Part shown: piece after piece, positions 47,284 through 58,722 of the stretch
Layout: each line of letters begins with the position of its first letter
Numbering within the stretch: the stretch's first letter is position 1
NCBI GenBank assembly: GCA_964017195.1
Contig: OZ024900.1
Location: forward strand, 28,204,441-28,268,440
Source of the DNA: Siderastrea radians
Taxonomy: Eukaryota; Cnidaria; Anthozoa; Scleractinia; Rhizangiidae
Direction of reading: 5' to 3'
DNA length: 64,000 bases
The notes under the pieces: generated by a model
Databases searched by the model: none
Told to the model about the DNA's origin: nothing
What the model saw: the letters and a program-made list of their open reading frames with translations, nothing else
Position numbers and translations under genes: made by a program

Positions 47284-48758
47284 TAATCGTTCAGTTTGTG
47301 CCCATGGAACTCTGCAGACGAATTGAACACAATCCGAACTGGCGTGCTTTTGCTCTCTGGCCTTAACACTTCGTGGTGTGAGACGTAATGGACAGGACCT
47401 GAGTATTCTCTTGCCTCCTTTTCTGTTAGTTTTCTTGAAAACTGCAGCTGATTCATTTCAACCATCTGAAGGTCATACGCAGCGGCATGCTCTGGATTTT
47501 TCAACAGTCGACGTTCGGTTGCCTCTAATTTCTTCAGCGCGTGGGACTTGTTATCAGGTAATTGACGTGGATCCTTTTTCCAGGGATAAGGGATTAGCCA
47601 CTGATTGCCCATCTTCGTACATGAGTCTTCTATGATCTTCGCCTCTTCCCTTTCAATCTGGCTGAGCTTTCCGGTTTCACAATTGCAAGTCTTCACAGAA
47701 ACACCCATGCTTTCCGTCGTCCAAAAGTCTGTCATGTCTACAGGTGTTTCAAGCTTGATGTGGTAAACATGACTTGCTTCTGACTGCTTGCCCGGAACTG
47801 CGCCAAATACGACCCAACCCAGAGGTGAATGGCGAGCTACCATGTTCCCAGCCTCTCTCGTTTCTCCTGTGTGCAGTTTCGCTTGATCGATGCCAATAAG
47901 CAGGTCTGTTTTTCCATATCCTCGACGCAGCTGATCTTTACCGAGGCCAAGCTGTTTTGCTATGTCGGCACGCTTCACTTCTGTGATGTCATCGCTGATT
48001 GACGGAATTCCGATGGCTTGTATGACGTGCGCGCTGCGGTCTTCAAGTGATCTGATGCGAACCTGATAAATCTTAGTGCTCAGTTCTTCTTCTTGGCCGC
48101 CCACCTTTGTAATTGTCACTACAATGCTCTTTCCTTTCAGTTTGAGATCCTCCGCTACACACGATCTGATTAAGCTTATCTGAGCTCCTGAATCAAGTAA
48201 CGCGTTTGCTCTTTGGTGAAGACTGCCAGATCCAATGATGTCCACTTGTACGATGGGTAACAATAATTTCTGGTTATCAGTCACATAGGTAACAGTTGCG
48301 ACGGTCGGCTGAATTGTTCCGTGTAAAAGCGGGTGATGGTAGTACGGGCACTGGCTTCCATTGGTCTTTTCGGGGCACTGGCGCCTTCTGGAGCAATTGA
48401 CGGACCTGTGGTCTCTTCCTGCTCGTTTCAAACAGCTGAAACAAGCATGGTTTTCCTTAACAGCCTTTATCCGCATCTCTGGACTGAGCGCTGCAAACTT
48501 CTGGCATTGGTCAGTCCAGTGACTTGAGTTGTGACAAAGCCAACACTTCTGAGGGAGACCTGTTTGGGGGGATTTAAGGTCCGATCCAAAGTGTCCGACA
48601 GGATGCCTTGTTGGTTGGCCTGTGCTTCTTAGAGGTGCCGTTGCTCTCATTCTGGACTTCATTTCGGTGTTCATCCATGCAATGAGCTGTGCCAGGGTCG
48701 CCTCTTTTGCGCTATTCTCCAGGTGACGCGCCCATACCGTGCGGTCGTCGGTACACAT
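47190..48758 (-). pseudogene. BEL/Pao zinc knuckle, protease and start of reverse transcriptase
   Basis: Contains CWLCHNSSHWTDQC, a CCHC zinc knuckle, and a second Cys/His cluster (CFSCLKRAGRDHRSVNC). An aspartic protease motif LLDSGAQISLI (DUF1758-like) follows near residue 188, then the Pao reverse-transcriptase N-terminal region (YVSHHEVLRPESKSTPVRIVFN). The frame is lost inside the reverse transcriptase after GDI at about 47195 and runs on in a wrong frame to 47094. Upstream it is separated from gag by another frame change near 48755. Confidence 0.9.
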
Positions 48759-49822
48759 TCTTTGTCCATGTCATGCGGTCGTCCAACCTCTTTCAGCGTG
48801 CTGAAACTTCTCTGGACCAGGTGCACCAAATCGCAAAAACGCGCATCTTCTCCGTCGCGAAGAGGTCTGAACTTTGTAATATCCTGAGTGATGGTATCCG
48901 CAACAAATCTGGGATCTCCGTAGACTGAGTCCAGGTAGCTCCACGCAGCATCGTAATCTGTTCCGATGCCCTTTATTAACTCCAGTGGCCACCCATGTAA
49001 ACTTGTACGCAGCAACGAAATTGCGTCTCTCTTACTGAACCTTGTATCCACAGCGTGCTCGAAGTCGGAACGAAAAATTGCATAGTCCCTAACGTCGCCT
49101 GCGAAGCGAGGCATCTTGGGCTTCTCCATTTTAAATCCACAGGGCGTATTGACGCTGCTCTCATGACTGGTGCTGTTGTTACCAATTCCACTTCCACTGG
49201 TCATGGAGTTTCCTTCAGTTGTTGAGTTTCCGGTCCCTGACTCGGTTACTGTGTTTTTTGCATGCTTGTCATTCACACCAATTCCTCCACTTTCCACTGC
49301 GAGACTGTCTGACTGCTTTGCACTTTCCATCCCACTTACGCCTTCACCACTTTCCAAACCCGTTGTTCCGCTTTCCACTTCCGAAAGTCCGCTCTCCAAC
49401 ACCGATTTTCCGCTTTCCGATGCCGAAGTTCCGCTGTCCGATACTACTTTTCCGTTTTCCAATGCCGAAGTTCCGCTGTCCGATACCGATTTTCCGTTGT
49501 CCAATGCTGATTTTTCGTTTTCCACAGCTGCTTTCGAGTAATCTTTTGCGCCCATTTCCAACTGCAAATAGAAATCCTCGCTCTCCTCCAGCCATTTTTC
49601 CTCTTCTTCGAATGCTTCATCGTCCTGAATTAACTGAGTGTACTCTTCGTGTTTCACCACCAAGTCATCGAACGCGGCTTTCATGTTGTGAAAGGCTTCC
49701 ATAACCTCATCCACGGGCCTGCTCTCCTTGAGCTTTTTACGTAGCGTCTTGCCACGACGGGTTAGCGCTGCCTTCGCTGTCCTTCTCTTCCTTTTCGCCT
49801 CGTCCATAGCCGCTTCTTCCAT
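48755..49822 (-). pseudogene. BEL/Pao gag
   Basis: Begins MEEAAMDEAKRKRR with a basic N-terminus and a charged helical segment (DEAFEEEEKWLEESEDF). A low-complexity stretch of about 120 residues follows, made of repeated SDSGTSALENGK-type units (about 11 residues each). It then has a DUF1759-type capsid region (MPRFAGDVRDYAIFRSDFEH ... SLLRTSLHGWPLELI ... YGDPRFVAD). The frame continues to 48671 in a wrong phase; the natural continuation is in the downstream frame, with the shift near 48755-48760. Because the shift lies before the zinc knuckle, it looks like damage rather than a programmed gag-pol frameshift. Confidence 0.88.
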
Positions 49823-49874
49823 CGTAAGTTTTCAATCCTCGGGATTCCGGGTTAGCGCAGAAATCGAATGAAAG

Positions 49875-50402
49875 TGATCCGTCGGATGAAAACCGCCAAG
49901 AGAACTTTGGACCCCCGAATCGTATAATTTTACAAGATTTTTATTCGATCTGAAATAAATACAGCAAATCATATATTTACAAACAAAAGAAACTAATTTT
50001 ACTAACCGAAAATAAAAGACCTAAGGACATCGTATCAACCGAGAAATTCGAAAAGAATTATCTGAGTAAACCACGCGGTCAATTACACAATTGTTATTCA
50101 CGTGCGATCCATTACACAAATTACACTAACAGAAACCCAAAAGAAACAACTTAAATAACAAAGCTTGCAACGCTAAATAGAAAATCAACTTACTTCGTGG
50201 CGGGGTTCCATAGTTCACTGTGGAAACGGGAAAGTCCTCAAAAAACGGGAAAGCTAACTTAAATTATCAACACGTGTAAAACCATCTGAAACTTGACTCT
50301 TAGCTAAAGCTATTTCACAATGTCAATCAATGAACTTCCGGTGTAATAATTAAACTAAATAAATGTCAAAAACAATGTCACACAACGTTCTTCATGAAAA
50401 CA
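49875..50402 (-). repeat. 5' LTR of the BEL/Pao element
   Basis: 528 bp, nearly identical to the 3' LTR. A 52-bp leader (49823-49874) separates it from the gag start. No clear tRNA-primer complement was identified in the leader. Confidence 0.95.
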
Positions 50403-50407
50403 ATCCA

Positions 50408-51109
50408 CGAGTTTCTTAATACGTAATTTTATGTTTGCTTGCGGTTATCTGCAAGACATGTAACTTTCTTTATCACGGATGTCAGATCCAAATTAATTAT
50501 TCTGAGACTGTTGCCATCTCTTTTGATCATAAAGAAGCAACAGCTTCTGGCGCTGTCGTTTTAACTCCACTTTCGTGGTTGTGGTTAAAATAGAAATAGA
50601 ATTCTTGGAGTTAAAACATTGCACCTCTGTTGTCTTATGGCGAACTACTAGCCTCCAACTGATAGATCTCCAGCAGCAATTCGGACAAAGGTTATTGTTT
50701 GAGCCGCTTGTGATGGTCTGTTTGTAGTTCTTAACGATTTTCCATTTGTCAAATCCGCAACAGTTAAAATGCTGGTTCGTAAGACTCAAGGATTCTTCAA
50801 TCTCGTGAATTTATTGTGTTCTGCTGTCCCGCCGCCAGTCTACCACGACGTCTCTTCTGACCATCCATTGACTAAAATCTGTAAAATGCCGATTTCGGCT
50901 GCTAAATCACTTTCAACATCATAAAAATCGAACTAATATTTACAACAGGAAATAAAGACTATCAAAAGTGGAAAGCGAAGAGCGTATGTGCAAAATTAGG
51001 GCGCGATTTCAACGGATTTTTCCACCATAAGCTCAGTTCGAATTTAGTGTCGACCCGTACAATTTATTTTTCAGCCGTTCCGCTCGCGCATGCGCTTCTC
51101 CGTGAACAG
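50408..51109. other. unassigned flank
   Basis: No gene seen. It lies between the BEL/Pao element and the 3' end of the LINE remnant. Confidence 0.4.
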
Positions 51110-53170
51110 CGGACTTTAAGATGATCAATTTTAGCAAGGAAAAGAGCGAATGATGGCTTGATGAGTTTTTTACGACATTGATAAATAGTCTGTTTAGCTA
51201 CTAAAATAATAGTGTTAACAATAAGGTAATTTCCCTCCGTTTTCCCAGTTGATGGAATACCAAATAAAATGACGTTATCGTCAAGATTATCAAAATTATC
51301 CCTACAGATAGGGTTCCAATTTAGTATTTGATCCCAGAATGTTGATACAAAGGAACAATGAACAAACAGATGTCATAGGGATTCGTCATTATTGTCACAG
51401 AAACTACATACCGGAGAAGGTATAAGAGACATCTTGTACAAGCTATAATTTGTGGTTAGAATTCTGTGCAGAATTTTGAATTGAAATTCTCTTAAATTAG
51501 TGTCAAGTGTGCATTGATATGGTATAATATATAGGTCTTTCCAAATCAAAATACGTTCAGAAAATATTTGGTTCCAATTGGGAATCGGATATTTCTATAT
51601 CAAGACCTTCTTTTGTAAGAATCATGACATGACACCTTTGGAATGTTCACTGCCGTGAGCAAAGAATATTTCACCTTTCCATTGTAGTGTCCAAAAATGC
51701 TCAACCTCTTTTGTGCTATAGGTTTCTTGAAGGAAGCTAACATCAGCGTTTTGCTTTGAAATCCATAGAAAGATCGCGTTTCGTTTGTCATAATTCCGAA
51801 TCCCTCTGACATTTAACGATAAAAGTTTGAAATCAATATTTGTACTTGACATTAGGTTTTTGTACATTACGTGAAAAAGTTAGCGATCGGAATTTGCATA
51901 GTACACATGTTGGAGGAAAAGACAGCAAACAGAAACATTAAAACACACATACATAAAAAACTGGACTTAGCATGAACAAGCAAAATTCCAATGGTAATCG
52001 TAAATAATCGTCCACTTATCTTGTTTCTGACCAGTATCATTTTTATGAGGCCTGTGTGGACTGAGGCGGCACAAATAATTGAATACATTCACTTGCTTTT
52101 TGCTCCCGAAATAACCAACATGATATTACAATATTGAAAAAGCTTGGGGGGCTAAACACATTATAAATCAGAAAGAATACGATCTTATCCGAGAGTTCTA
52201 CTGTTTAAGGTTAGTCCTTAAGCCACACAGGAACGTAATGTCCATTTATGTAGAGTTTGTCTGGTTCGGAACGACTAAAGTGGGCAGTTTGACCATTTTC
52301 TCTGGCCCTCTTCAATTTCTTCATTTGCTGTCGCCGACATAATGGACGATCTCGTATGGAGGGTCTTCGTGAATTGCATACGGGGTGTCTTTTAAATTTC
52401 TTGCGTGCTTCAATACTCTTTCGCGGTCGGAAAAACGAAGAAAGCGGACCAAGATAGGCCGTGGTTTTTTGCCAGACGTTTTTCCATTTCTGTGAAGGCG
52501 TTGGAATTCTATTTTCCGTGCGTCCGAAATTTGGAGTTTGTCTTCATGAATGAGTAAACAACTTCTTTAGTGTTCTCCCGAACCTCGTGGCCGCCTTCAC
52601 CAGCGTTTTCCACTTGCTCTGGAATACTTAGTAACTTCAAGTTTTCACTGCGGCTGTAGGCTTCTTGATAAAGTAGTTTTTTATGTAGTAAAGCAATGTC
52701 TTCATTCGTTTTGATTTTGAAGTCGTCCAAGTCGGCGTCGATGTACTTCACACCTTTGTCGAGTTCTGCAACGTCGGATTTTAGCTTGTTTACCGTTGTT
52801 TCCAACTTTTGAAACGAATCTCGGACTTCCTTAATGTTGCTTTCAATGGAGTCCAGTTTGTCTAGACGTTCCAGTATTTGACTAAATTTCGAGCCGACAT
52901 TGGCGACCATGTTGGAACCGGTTGCGGTCATTTCAGTTGCGATAGTTTCGACCTCCACGTGCGGTTCGTCTTCGGAAGAAATTCCTTTTAACTTTTTTTC
53001 GTTTGGCGATGTGCTGCTGCCAGTGCTTGATCTTTTCTTTCTTTTTATCTTTTTGTTGCCCGACTTCCCCATAAAAGTATAGTTTGGTGGAAATTTCGAG
53101 GAGCGGAGACACACGTCTACATCGTATCGTTGCTCGCCCCAATCGATCTCGAAATCAATCATTGTAGGGA
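51110..53170 (-). mobile_element. internally deleted L1-like LINE
   Basis: Read leftwards it has an ORF1, the first part of an apurinic-type endonuclease (LLSLNVRGIRNYDKRNA, 51867-51622), then directly the far C-terminal end of ORF2. That end carries a CCHC-type finger (CSFCDNNDES-H-x4-C pattern at about 51415-51350, interrupted by a TGA). The reverse transcriptase is missing, so several kilobases have been deleted near 51600-51620. The remaining order fits an L1/Tx1-type LINE. Confidence 0.82.
52255..53162 (-). pseudogene. LINE ORF1 (coiled-coil RNA-binding protein), frameshifted
   Basis: Starts MIDFEIDWGEQRYDV, then a Lys/Ser-rich linker and a coiled coil near residues 85-160 (ILERLDKLDSIESNIKEVRD ... 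KLKSDVAELDKG). A conserved YQEAYSRSENLKLLSIPE block near residues 170-187 matches the RRM-side region of LINE ORF1 proteins. The frame ends at 52509. The C-terminal block with RPILVRFLRFSDRERV continues in another frame (about 52500-52260), so a frameshift lies near 52510. Confidence 0.82.
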
Positions 53171-53547
53171 GGGTTTTTCGTCAAGTGCACGAAGGTAAAG
53201 CTGCAATATCATTGAGGATACAAGACCTTTTGTGTTGCTTTAGTGGTTTTTGCTTTTTAGAGGTCTGTTAAAAACTCTAGTATCCGAAAAATAGTTGGCG
53301 TCAAGTGTCATCTTATGGCGGGTTATCAGGGTCAAAATTAAATGTACAAACGTTTTCCAGTTTGAATTTGGAAACAAGTCTTTTTGCGTACAATTACTTT
53401 CCAGCTCTTTTTCCAGTTTGAATTTCCAAACGTCTTTTTGCTTACAATTACTTTCTCATTGCAACTCTTGCTGCATGCTTTATTGTGAATGAAGTTTATC
53501 TTGGCATTACCTGCTAAAAAAGTACTTCTTTTTGCGCGTTTGTTGAG
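53150..53547. repeat. left arm of inverted repeat (LINE 5' end)
   Basis: Its reverse complement is at 54202-54599 at high identity. The arm contains the LINE start codon region and 5' UTR, and ends inside at TTTGTTGAG. Confidence 0.9.
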
Positions 53548-53805
53548 GTGTCCCAATCCCTCGGAGAAATTCTAAGGCTTATCCTTCAAGAGAATTCATT
53601 TGAATTCAACGATAAGAACTTTAAGAACTATCTCCAAATACACGGAAACGCAATGGGCACAAAGATGGCAGTCGCTTTCGCAAACATCTTTATGTCTTCG
53701 GTTGAGACGGAAATAATTAGCCAAAGCAATACTAAACCACTTGAGTGGAAAAGATACATTGAGGACACGGAAAAAATCTCTAAATGGTGTGACAAAATTG
53801 TGTGA
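53548..53805 (+). pseudogene. Penelope-like reverse transcriptase fragment
   Basis: The frame includes NYLQIHGNAMGTKMAVAFAN and EWKRYIED, the spaced blocks of Penelope-like (or closely related) reverse transcriptases. The catalytic YxDD block reads YIED, and the sequence then turns into unrelated text. Only about 85 residues remain. It sits in the spacer of the inverted repeat. Confidence 0.72.
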
Positions 53806-54201
53806 CAATTTAGGATTGAAGCCCATCATGGGAGCGTTTGAATCACGTGACTTTCTCAAACCACGTGGTCTGTCCATTGGAACGCCTGGTTGATTTTTTG
53901 CAGAAAATTTTTCGAGGAAGACTTTTCGCAGAAAATTTGTCGGGGAAGACTTTTTTCTAAAGTAATTGCATGTTGATAAACCGGAAATCGGCAAAGTCAG
54001 CGTGATTTCGATCGCACTGGAGCAAGACGTACGGCGCCAGTGACGCACTGCAAACAGAGCCTCATCAAGAGAATGTGTACCAAGAGTTTAGATATTTACA
54101 AAATGAATTTGCGTGCAAAGCGACTATCGTAGGGTGGCTCGCAAACATCCCACAGACAAACATTTCACAAGTAATTTTTAATGTAGTGATACTCTATTCA
54201 G

Positions 54202-54599
54202 CTCAACAAACGCGCAAAAAGAAGTACTTTTTAGCAGGTAATATCAAGATAAACTTCATTCACAATTAAGCATGCAGCAAGAGCTGCAATGAGAAAGTAA
54301 TTGTAAGCAAAAAGACGCTTGGAAATTCAAACTGGAAAAAGAGCTGGAAAGTAATTGTACGCATAAAGACTTGTTTCCAAATTCAAACTGGAAAACGTTT
54401 GTACATTTAATTTTGACCCTGATAACCCGCCATAGGATGACACTTGACGCCAACTATTTTTCGGATACTAGAGTTTTTAACAGTCCTCTAAAAAGCAAAA
54501 GCCACTAAAGCAACACAAAAGGTCTTGTATCCTCAATGATATTGCAGCTTTACCTTCGTGCACTTGACAGAAAAACCCTCCATACAATGATTGATTTCG
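54202..54599. repeat. right arm of inverted repeat (LINE 5' end)
   Basis: Mirror copy of 53150-53547. It stops a few bases after the equivalent of the ORF1 start codon, so it carries no ORF1 beyond about four codons. Confidence 0.9.
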
Positions 54600-54689
54600 C
54601 GTGATTGATGTCGTGATCGATATTGTGTTCATTAAAATACCGCTGACCATGAGTCTACCTAAGCTTAACGTCTTGGGCGGCATTTAGAC

Positions 54690-54870
54690 ACGTGCCTACC
54701 TTAACCAAAGGTTTTGTCTCTTCGGACTCTCTTCGGTCCTTTCTCTTGTTCCCTAGATTTAAATAATACATCAAAACATTCTACAGTTTCTTTGAACACT
54801 GAGTTATATATTAGACTAGTAAACTTGTCCAGTTTCCTTTCCGTAATCACACGCCATTAAGACATGAGTC
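54690..54870 (-). pseudogene. diverged duplicate of the C-terminal end of the neighbouring gene
   Basis: One minus-strand frame (RKLDKFTSL ... CFDVLFKSREQEK) resembles the adjacent C-terminal segment ESKLARFNVSMLKEILKLFD ... SFHSRDRKKD at about 55030-54900. Probably a tandem duplication followed by decay. Confidence 0.5.
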
Positions 54871-54874
54871 TAAC

Positions 54875-57800
54875 CTAAGAAAAGCACTCGCATGTTTTAA
54901 CAAACGTCGAAAGTTTGTCACTAAGGTCCTTCTTCCTGTCCCTAGAATGGAAAGATACATCAAAAAGCTTCAAAATTTCTTTTAACATGCTAACATTAAA
55001 TCTAGCTAATTTGCTTTCCTTTACGTGATCGCACAGACAAAAGATGTCGTACATAACAGGATGCTGTAGATTGAGATCCTCGTTTATAGCGTTTAGGAAA
55101 TTATTCCGTTCTTGCTCTTTTTCTTCTTCCAGTGCATATTCAAGTGAAATTTCTTCATTCGCATGTCTCCTTCTCTTCGCTTTCAAGCGAGAAAAAAAAT
55201 CCTTGCACTTGACTCTTCGAAAGCCATTTTTCCCTCCGAAACGTCCTGGTATGATCGTCACTTCTTGCGTTACGCATGTCTGCAGCAACCTGTGCTGGGT
55301 CAGCTTTGAGACCTGATCTCTCGCCGAGGTCATATTTAGTGGTCAAATAATTTTTCACATTATCTCTAAACCTTGTTGACCCTCCCCGGGACTTTTGCAG
55401 AGCCCAACCAAAGTTCAAATTTGGTGGTTCGCTCGCAGGTTGTTGTTCGTCTGGACGATCTCTGACAACTGGGTTACTCACTGGCTGGTCTATGGTTGCA
55501 AATTTCTTTGCCTACTGTCTCCTTAGTTTGTCGTAGGTAGTTTCATTGGATTTTCTATTGTCGTGATCTCCAACATCAAGATGAAGCTCCAGCTCACTAA
55601 ACTTCTTGAACACTTTTCGGCAGCCAGGGTCCTAACACTCAAACTGGGCATCCATTTTTTCGGTAGGCTCTCGCTCAGAAAACATGGACTTACAATAGCG
55701 GCTGAATCGAAGGGGAAAAACTCCCCTTGTACTGAAAGAGAAGTTGGTCCTTGATGGGCATTATATAATTGGTCATACACAATAAGTTTCCCGGGGCCTA
55801 CTTCAAACACTTTCCAAACGCGCACACCTTTTTCTTCATACATGAAATTATGATATTTGCTGAAACCGTCGATTTTGTTAACTTGCAAGTTCTCATACTT
55901 CTGCCTTATTGAGCAGACACAGACGGACGTTCCTTTTACGGGACGTTCGGAAAGGGCAGCGTACGTATCACGTGCCAATAATACGTCATGGCCTTCGTTG
56001 CAGTACCGTTGAATTGTAGTCTTCATTGGGCAAAGCATCCGGTCGCAAACATCCTTGCCGTACTGAGGTTCCGAAAAATCATATCTGCTGATCTGTATGC
56101 CCGTTCTTTCGGATACATCTCTGATCCCCACTATGAGGTTGTTATTGTGATAACATCTTGCTTCATCGGACCTCAGGATAGCTCTTGTTACTGTGGGCTT
56201 CGTTGCCTTGATAATACCTAGCAAATGTTCAACGACAGAACATACGGCGAACCAGTCTCGTTGGCAGGATCCGTCTACCAGGTGGGTAGAGTTCCGCAAC
56301 TCGATGTCTTCCCCATCAGCGTCACGTAAGATAACTGTTGAGATGTGCCAACTGATGCCGCGTTTTCCAAACCAATCCGATTGCTCCGGCAGTGTTGTCT
56401 AAACCTTGCAATGACTTCCTTTGCGATTCTTCTCTAACTTTCGGAATCTTAAATAAAGTTGAGTGACTGAGGGGCTCAAAATTCTCCTCTTCGCAGAACA
56501 TCAAATACCGGCTGACCATCGTGGATCTCGTAACAGTACGCACTACGTTCGGCATTTCAATTTTTTCTTCACTATCGAGCTTCAAAAACTCGGTTGCCGA
56601 GAGCAAAATCTTGGTAAAAGTACGGGCGATCTTTAAACTGGACGAAATGCTCCACTTTAACCATGTCAAGTCGCACGCGATGCCGAGTTTCCTTAACCAG
56701 TGGAGCACCTGGGCTATAGCTATGCACCCTTGCGTGCGCCCTGGCACGCTTTATCTCCCAAGTTGTCAGTTTTTCGTATGGCTCATGAATTTTTTAAAGA
56801 TCGAGTGTCAGTCGAGTATCTGTAAGCAGACAGACTCAGAATCTGCGTTTTGAGGTTCTTTGAACTTGCATTCTTATACGCACTCCTAAGTATTTCGAGA
56901 TCACGAGGCACAGGAAATTCAATCTCCGATTTTTCTATTATTGCGCCAAAAAGCTTATCGGCATCTCCCAGAGCGATAACTTTACAATCAAGCATACAGT
57001 CATATCTAGCTTTCTCTGCGTACTGGACCTTTTCCTTTTTACTGCTCTTGTCCCATGAAGTCTGCGTCTGGGAGACGAGTGGGTTGAATTTGGCCCCTGG
57101 AATTTTACCTGCAATGCTGCTCCTCGCGGTGTTGTAAACACTAACGGTTTCTTCAGATGATATTCCAGGAGAATGTTCGTACTCCTTTCTTGGAGTCCAC
57201 AACGAACCAGGATTGGAAGGGAAAGATGGTTGTTCCAGGGGAGTGGTTGACACTGCCTATTCAATAGCTAATACAGCCTTTTGCTTAGCGAACCTATAAA
57301 TTAGTATGAAACCTATAGTAAGTATATACTCTAATAGGAAACAAGACTATACACAGTGTTTAGCAATACTGACATGCACGCTTTTGAGGGACTTTCAAGA
57401 ATATGTTGTGAAAAAAATAGAGAAGGAACCTGACAAAGTAGGAACAATACAAAAAGCTACACGACACTCAGCTCATGCAACAAGGGTTAGCCGGCGAAGA
57501 TAATTTTCTAGACCGCAAGACAGCGGTTTTTTTCTCTTAACACTCGGAGGGGCTTTTGTCTTGCCATAAACGTGGATGCGAGGCGCAAAGCGCCAAAGCG
57601 TGGACTGCCGCACGCGAACCTACCAAACGTACACACTCGCTCCAGACCAAATGGGTTCACTCGCTGGAACAACACACGCAATCATTTCCCAGCCTTATAA
57701 CCATCATAACGTGATGACAAAAAGATGCTACATTTGTTCGGACGTTTAGTTTTGCCAAAATTTGAACGTCCGAAATTTTTCTTCTCACTTATCCGTTCAG

Positions 57801-58722
57801 TGGAGCTTCGGATTCATTTTTCAAAAAACAAAGACCAAAACAAACAAACAAACAAAGAAACAAAAACAAAAAAAGGGATAAACCGAAAAGAACTACCCTA
57901 AATTAAAGAAATTAGCCGCAATGCCACTTAGTAATAATTGGCCCCTATTACAGGCACCGAGAACTGCAATTTTTCTGGGAAGAAACATATCCACCCCTCC
58001 CCCACCCCCTACTACAGAGGGCTTATAATGAGCCGTTCAAATTTTTTAGTTGGAGAGGATTACAAACTTTTCTAAACGAGGACAAGAGTCGTCTTCTTTT
58101 TTTATCGGCGAGAAATAACTAACTTACTTCCTTCTCAAGCTTTTCTTTATGCCTCTTGCGACAAGTTGTACAAATAGCTAAGAAAAAAAATGAACGCAAC
58201 ACAAGTATAATTTAATTAAGCGGCACGAAAATGTATCAGAACCAAACGCGACATTTCACAACTTGAAAGAAAGAACTCGCTGTTTGCGTGAAACATATAT
58301 ACATTTTAAGCCACAATCTAGGCTGGGTACTTACGTGATCCCACTGCCGCAATCTTTCCGAACAAATTGAAAATTTCTTTCGCCTTACGAAAGCTAAGGA
58401 CATCTCATCCACTGACAGCCGTTAATTTTCCAGTGTGTTCAGGATGCTGGCATGACCTCGGTGGACGCCAAAATTTCCCGAGACTTTGCCGGTGTTTAGG
58501 GCAAATTCGCAATTTTGCGATTTGTTTTTCATTTAATCCAAAGAGCCCGGCTCTTGCCAAAATTAGATCTCTCTCACTGATGTCTTGTCTTGATAAATGG
58601 CAACTAGCCAGGTGCACCGAAATATCATCACTGCATTGCTCTACAGAAACAAATTCGTCAGTTCCTCTACTGGAACCACATGTTCTATTAACTAGTGAAC
58701 AGAATGAGCACGTTTCTGACAT
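54875..58722 (-). pseudogene. cnidarian multi-copy zinc-finger protein gene, three exons, broken
   Basis: Exons: 58722-58335 (start MSETCSFCSLVNRTC; ICPKHR...FWRPPRSCQHPEH forms a Cys/His module), 58177-58128 (ICTTCRKRHKEKL, a C-x2-C), and one long exon from 57256 to the stop at 54875. Phases agree (438 nt in the first two exons). Recognised blocks in the long exon: SLWTPRKEYEHSPG, RTVTRSTMVSRYL, RSDEARCYHNNNL, YDFSEPQYGKDVCDR, and a C2H2-type ELELH segment lost by a frameshift near 55640. A C-terminal FFSRLKAKRR region (about 55200) ends the gene. Damage: TGA inside exon 1 (58402-58400), several shifts, and an internal deletion near 56385 removing the His/Cys-rich middle. I know this as a repeated, unnamed cnidarian family; its function is unknown. 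Confidence 0.72.
57520..58127. other. intron of the broken zinc-finger gene
   Basis: A-rich with a (AAAC)n-like run near 57835-57870. No other gene seen. Confidence 0.5.

Larger units (their letters stand above)
43857..50402 (-). mobile_element. BEL/Pao LTR retrotransposon, nearly complete
   Basis: Two 528-bp LTRs (43857-44384 and 49875-50402) differ at only about three positions and bound gag and pol on the minus strand. The 5-bp target duplication ATCCA is exact at 43852-43856 and 50403-50407. Each LTR starts TGTTTTCATG and ends GACGGATCA in the coding orientation. A purine-rich GGGGCGGAGAG precedes the 3' LTR and fits a polypurine tract. Domain order (DUF1759-type gag, CCHC, DUF1758-type protease, reverse transcriptase, RNase H, integrase, DUF5641) is that of BEL/Pao. 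Two frameshifts interrupt the coding region, so this copy should not make a full polyprotein despite looking young. Confidence 0.96.

Noticed and set aside
48700..48800. Possible programmed gag-pol frameshift
   Set aside because: The shift lies upstream of the zinc knuckle within gag-type sequence, and no slippery heptamer was seen at the junction.
49170..49704. Long plus-strand frames opposite gag, of 123 and 161 codons
   Set aside because: They are antisense shadows of the Ser/Gly-rich repeat region of gag, whose skewed codons keep other frames open.
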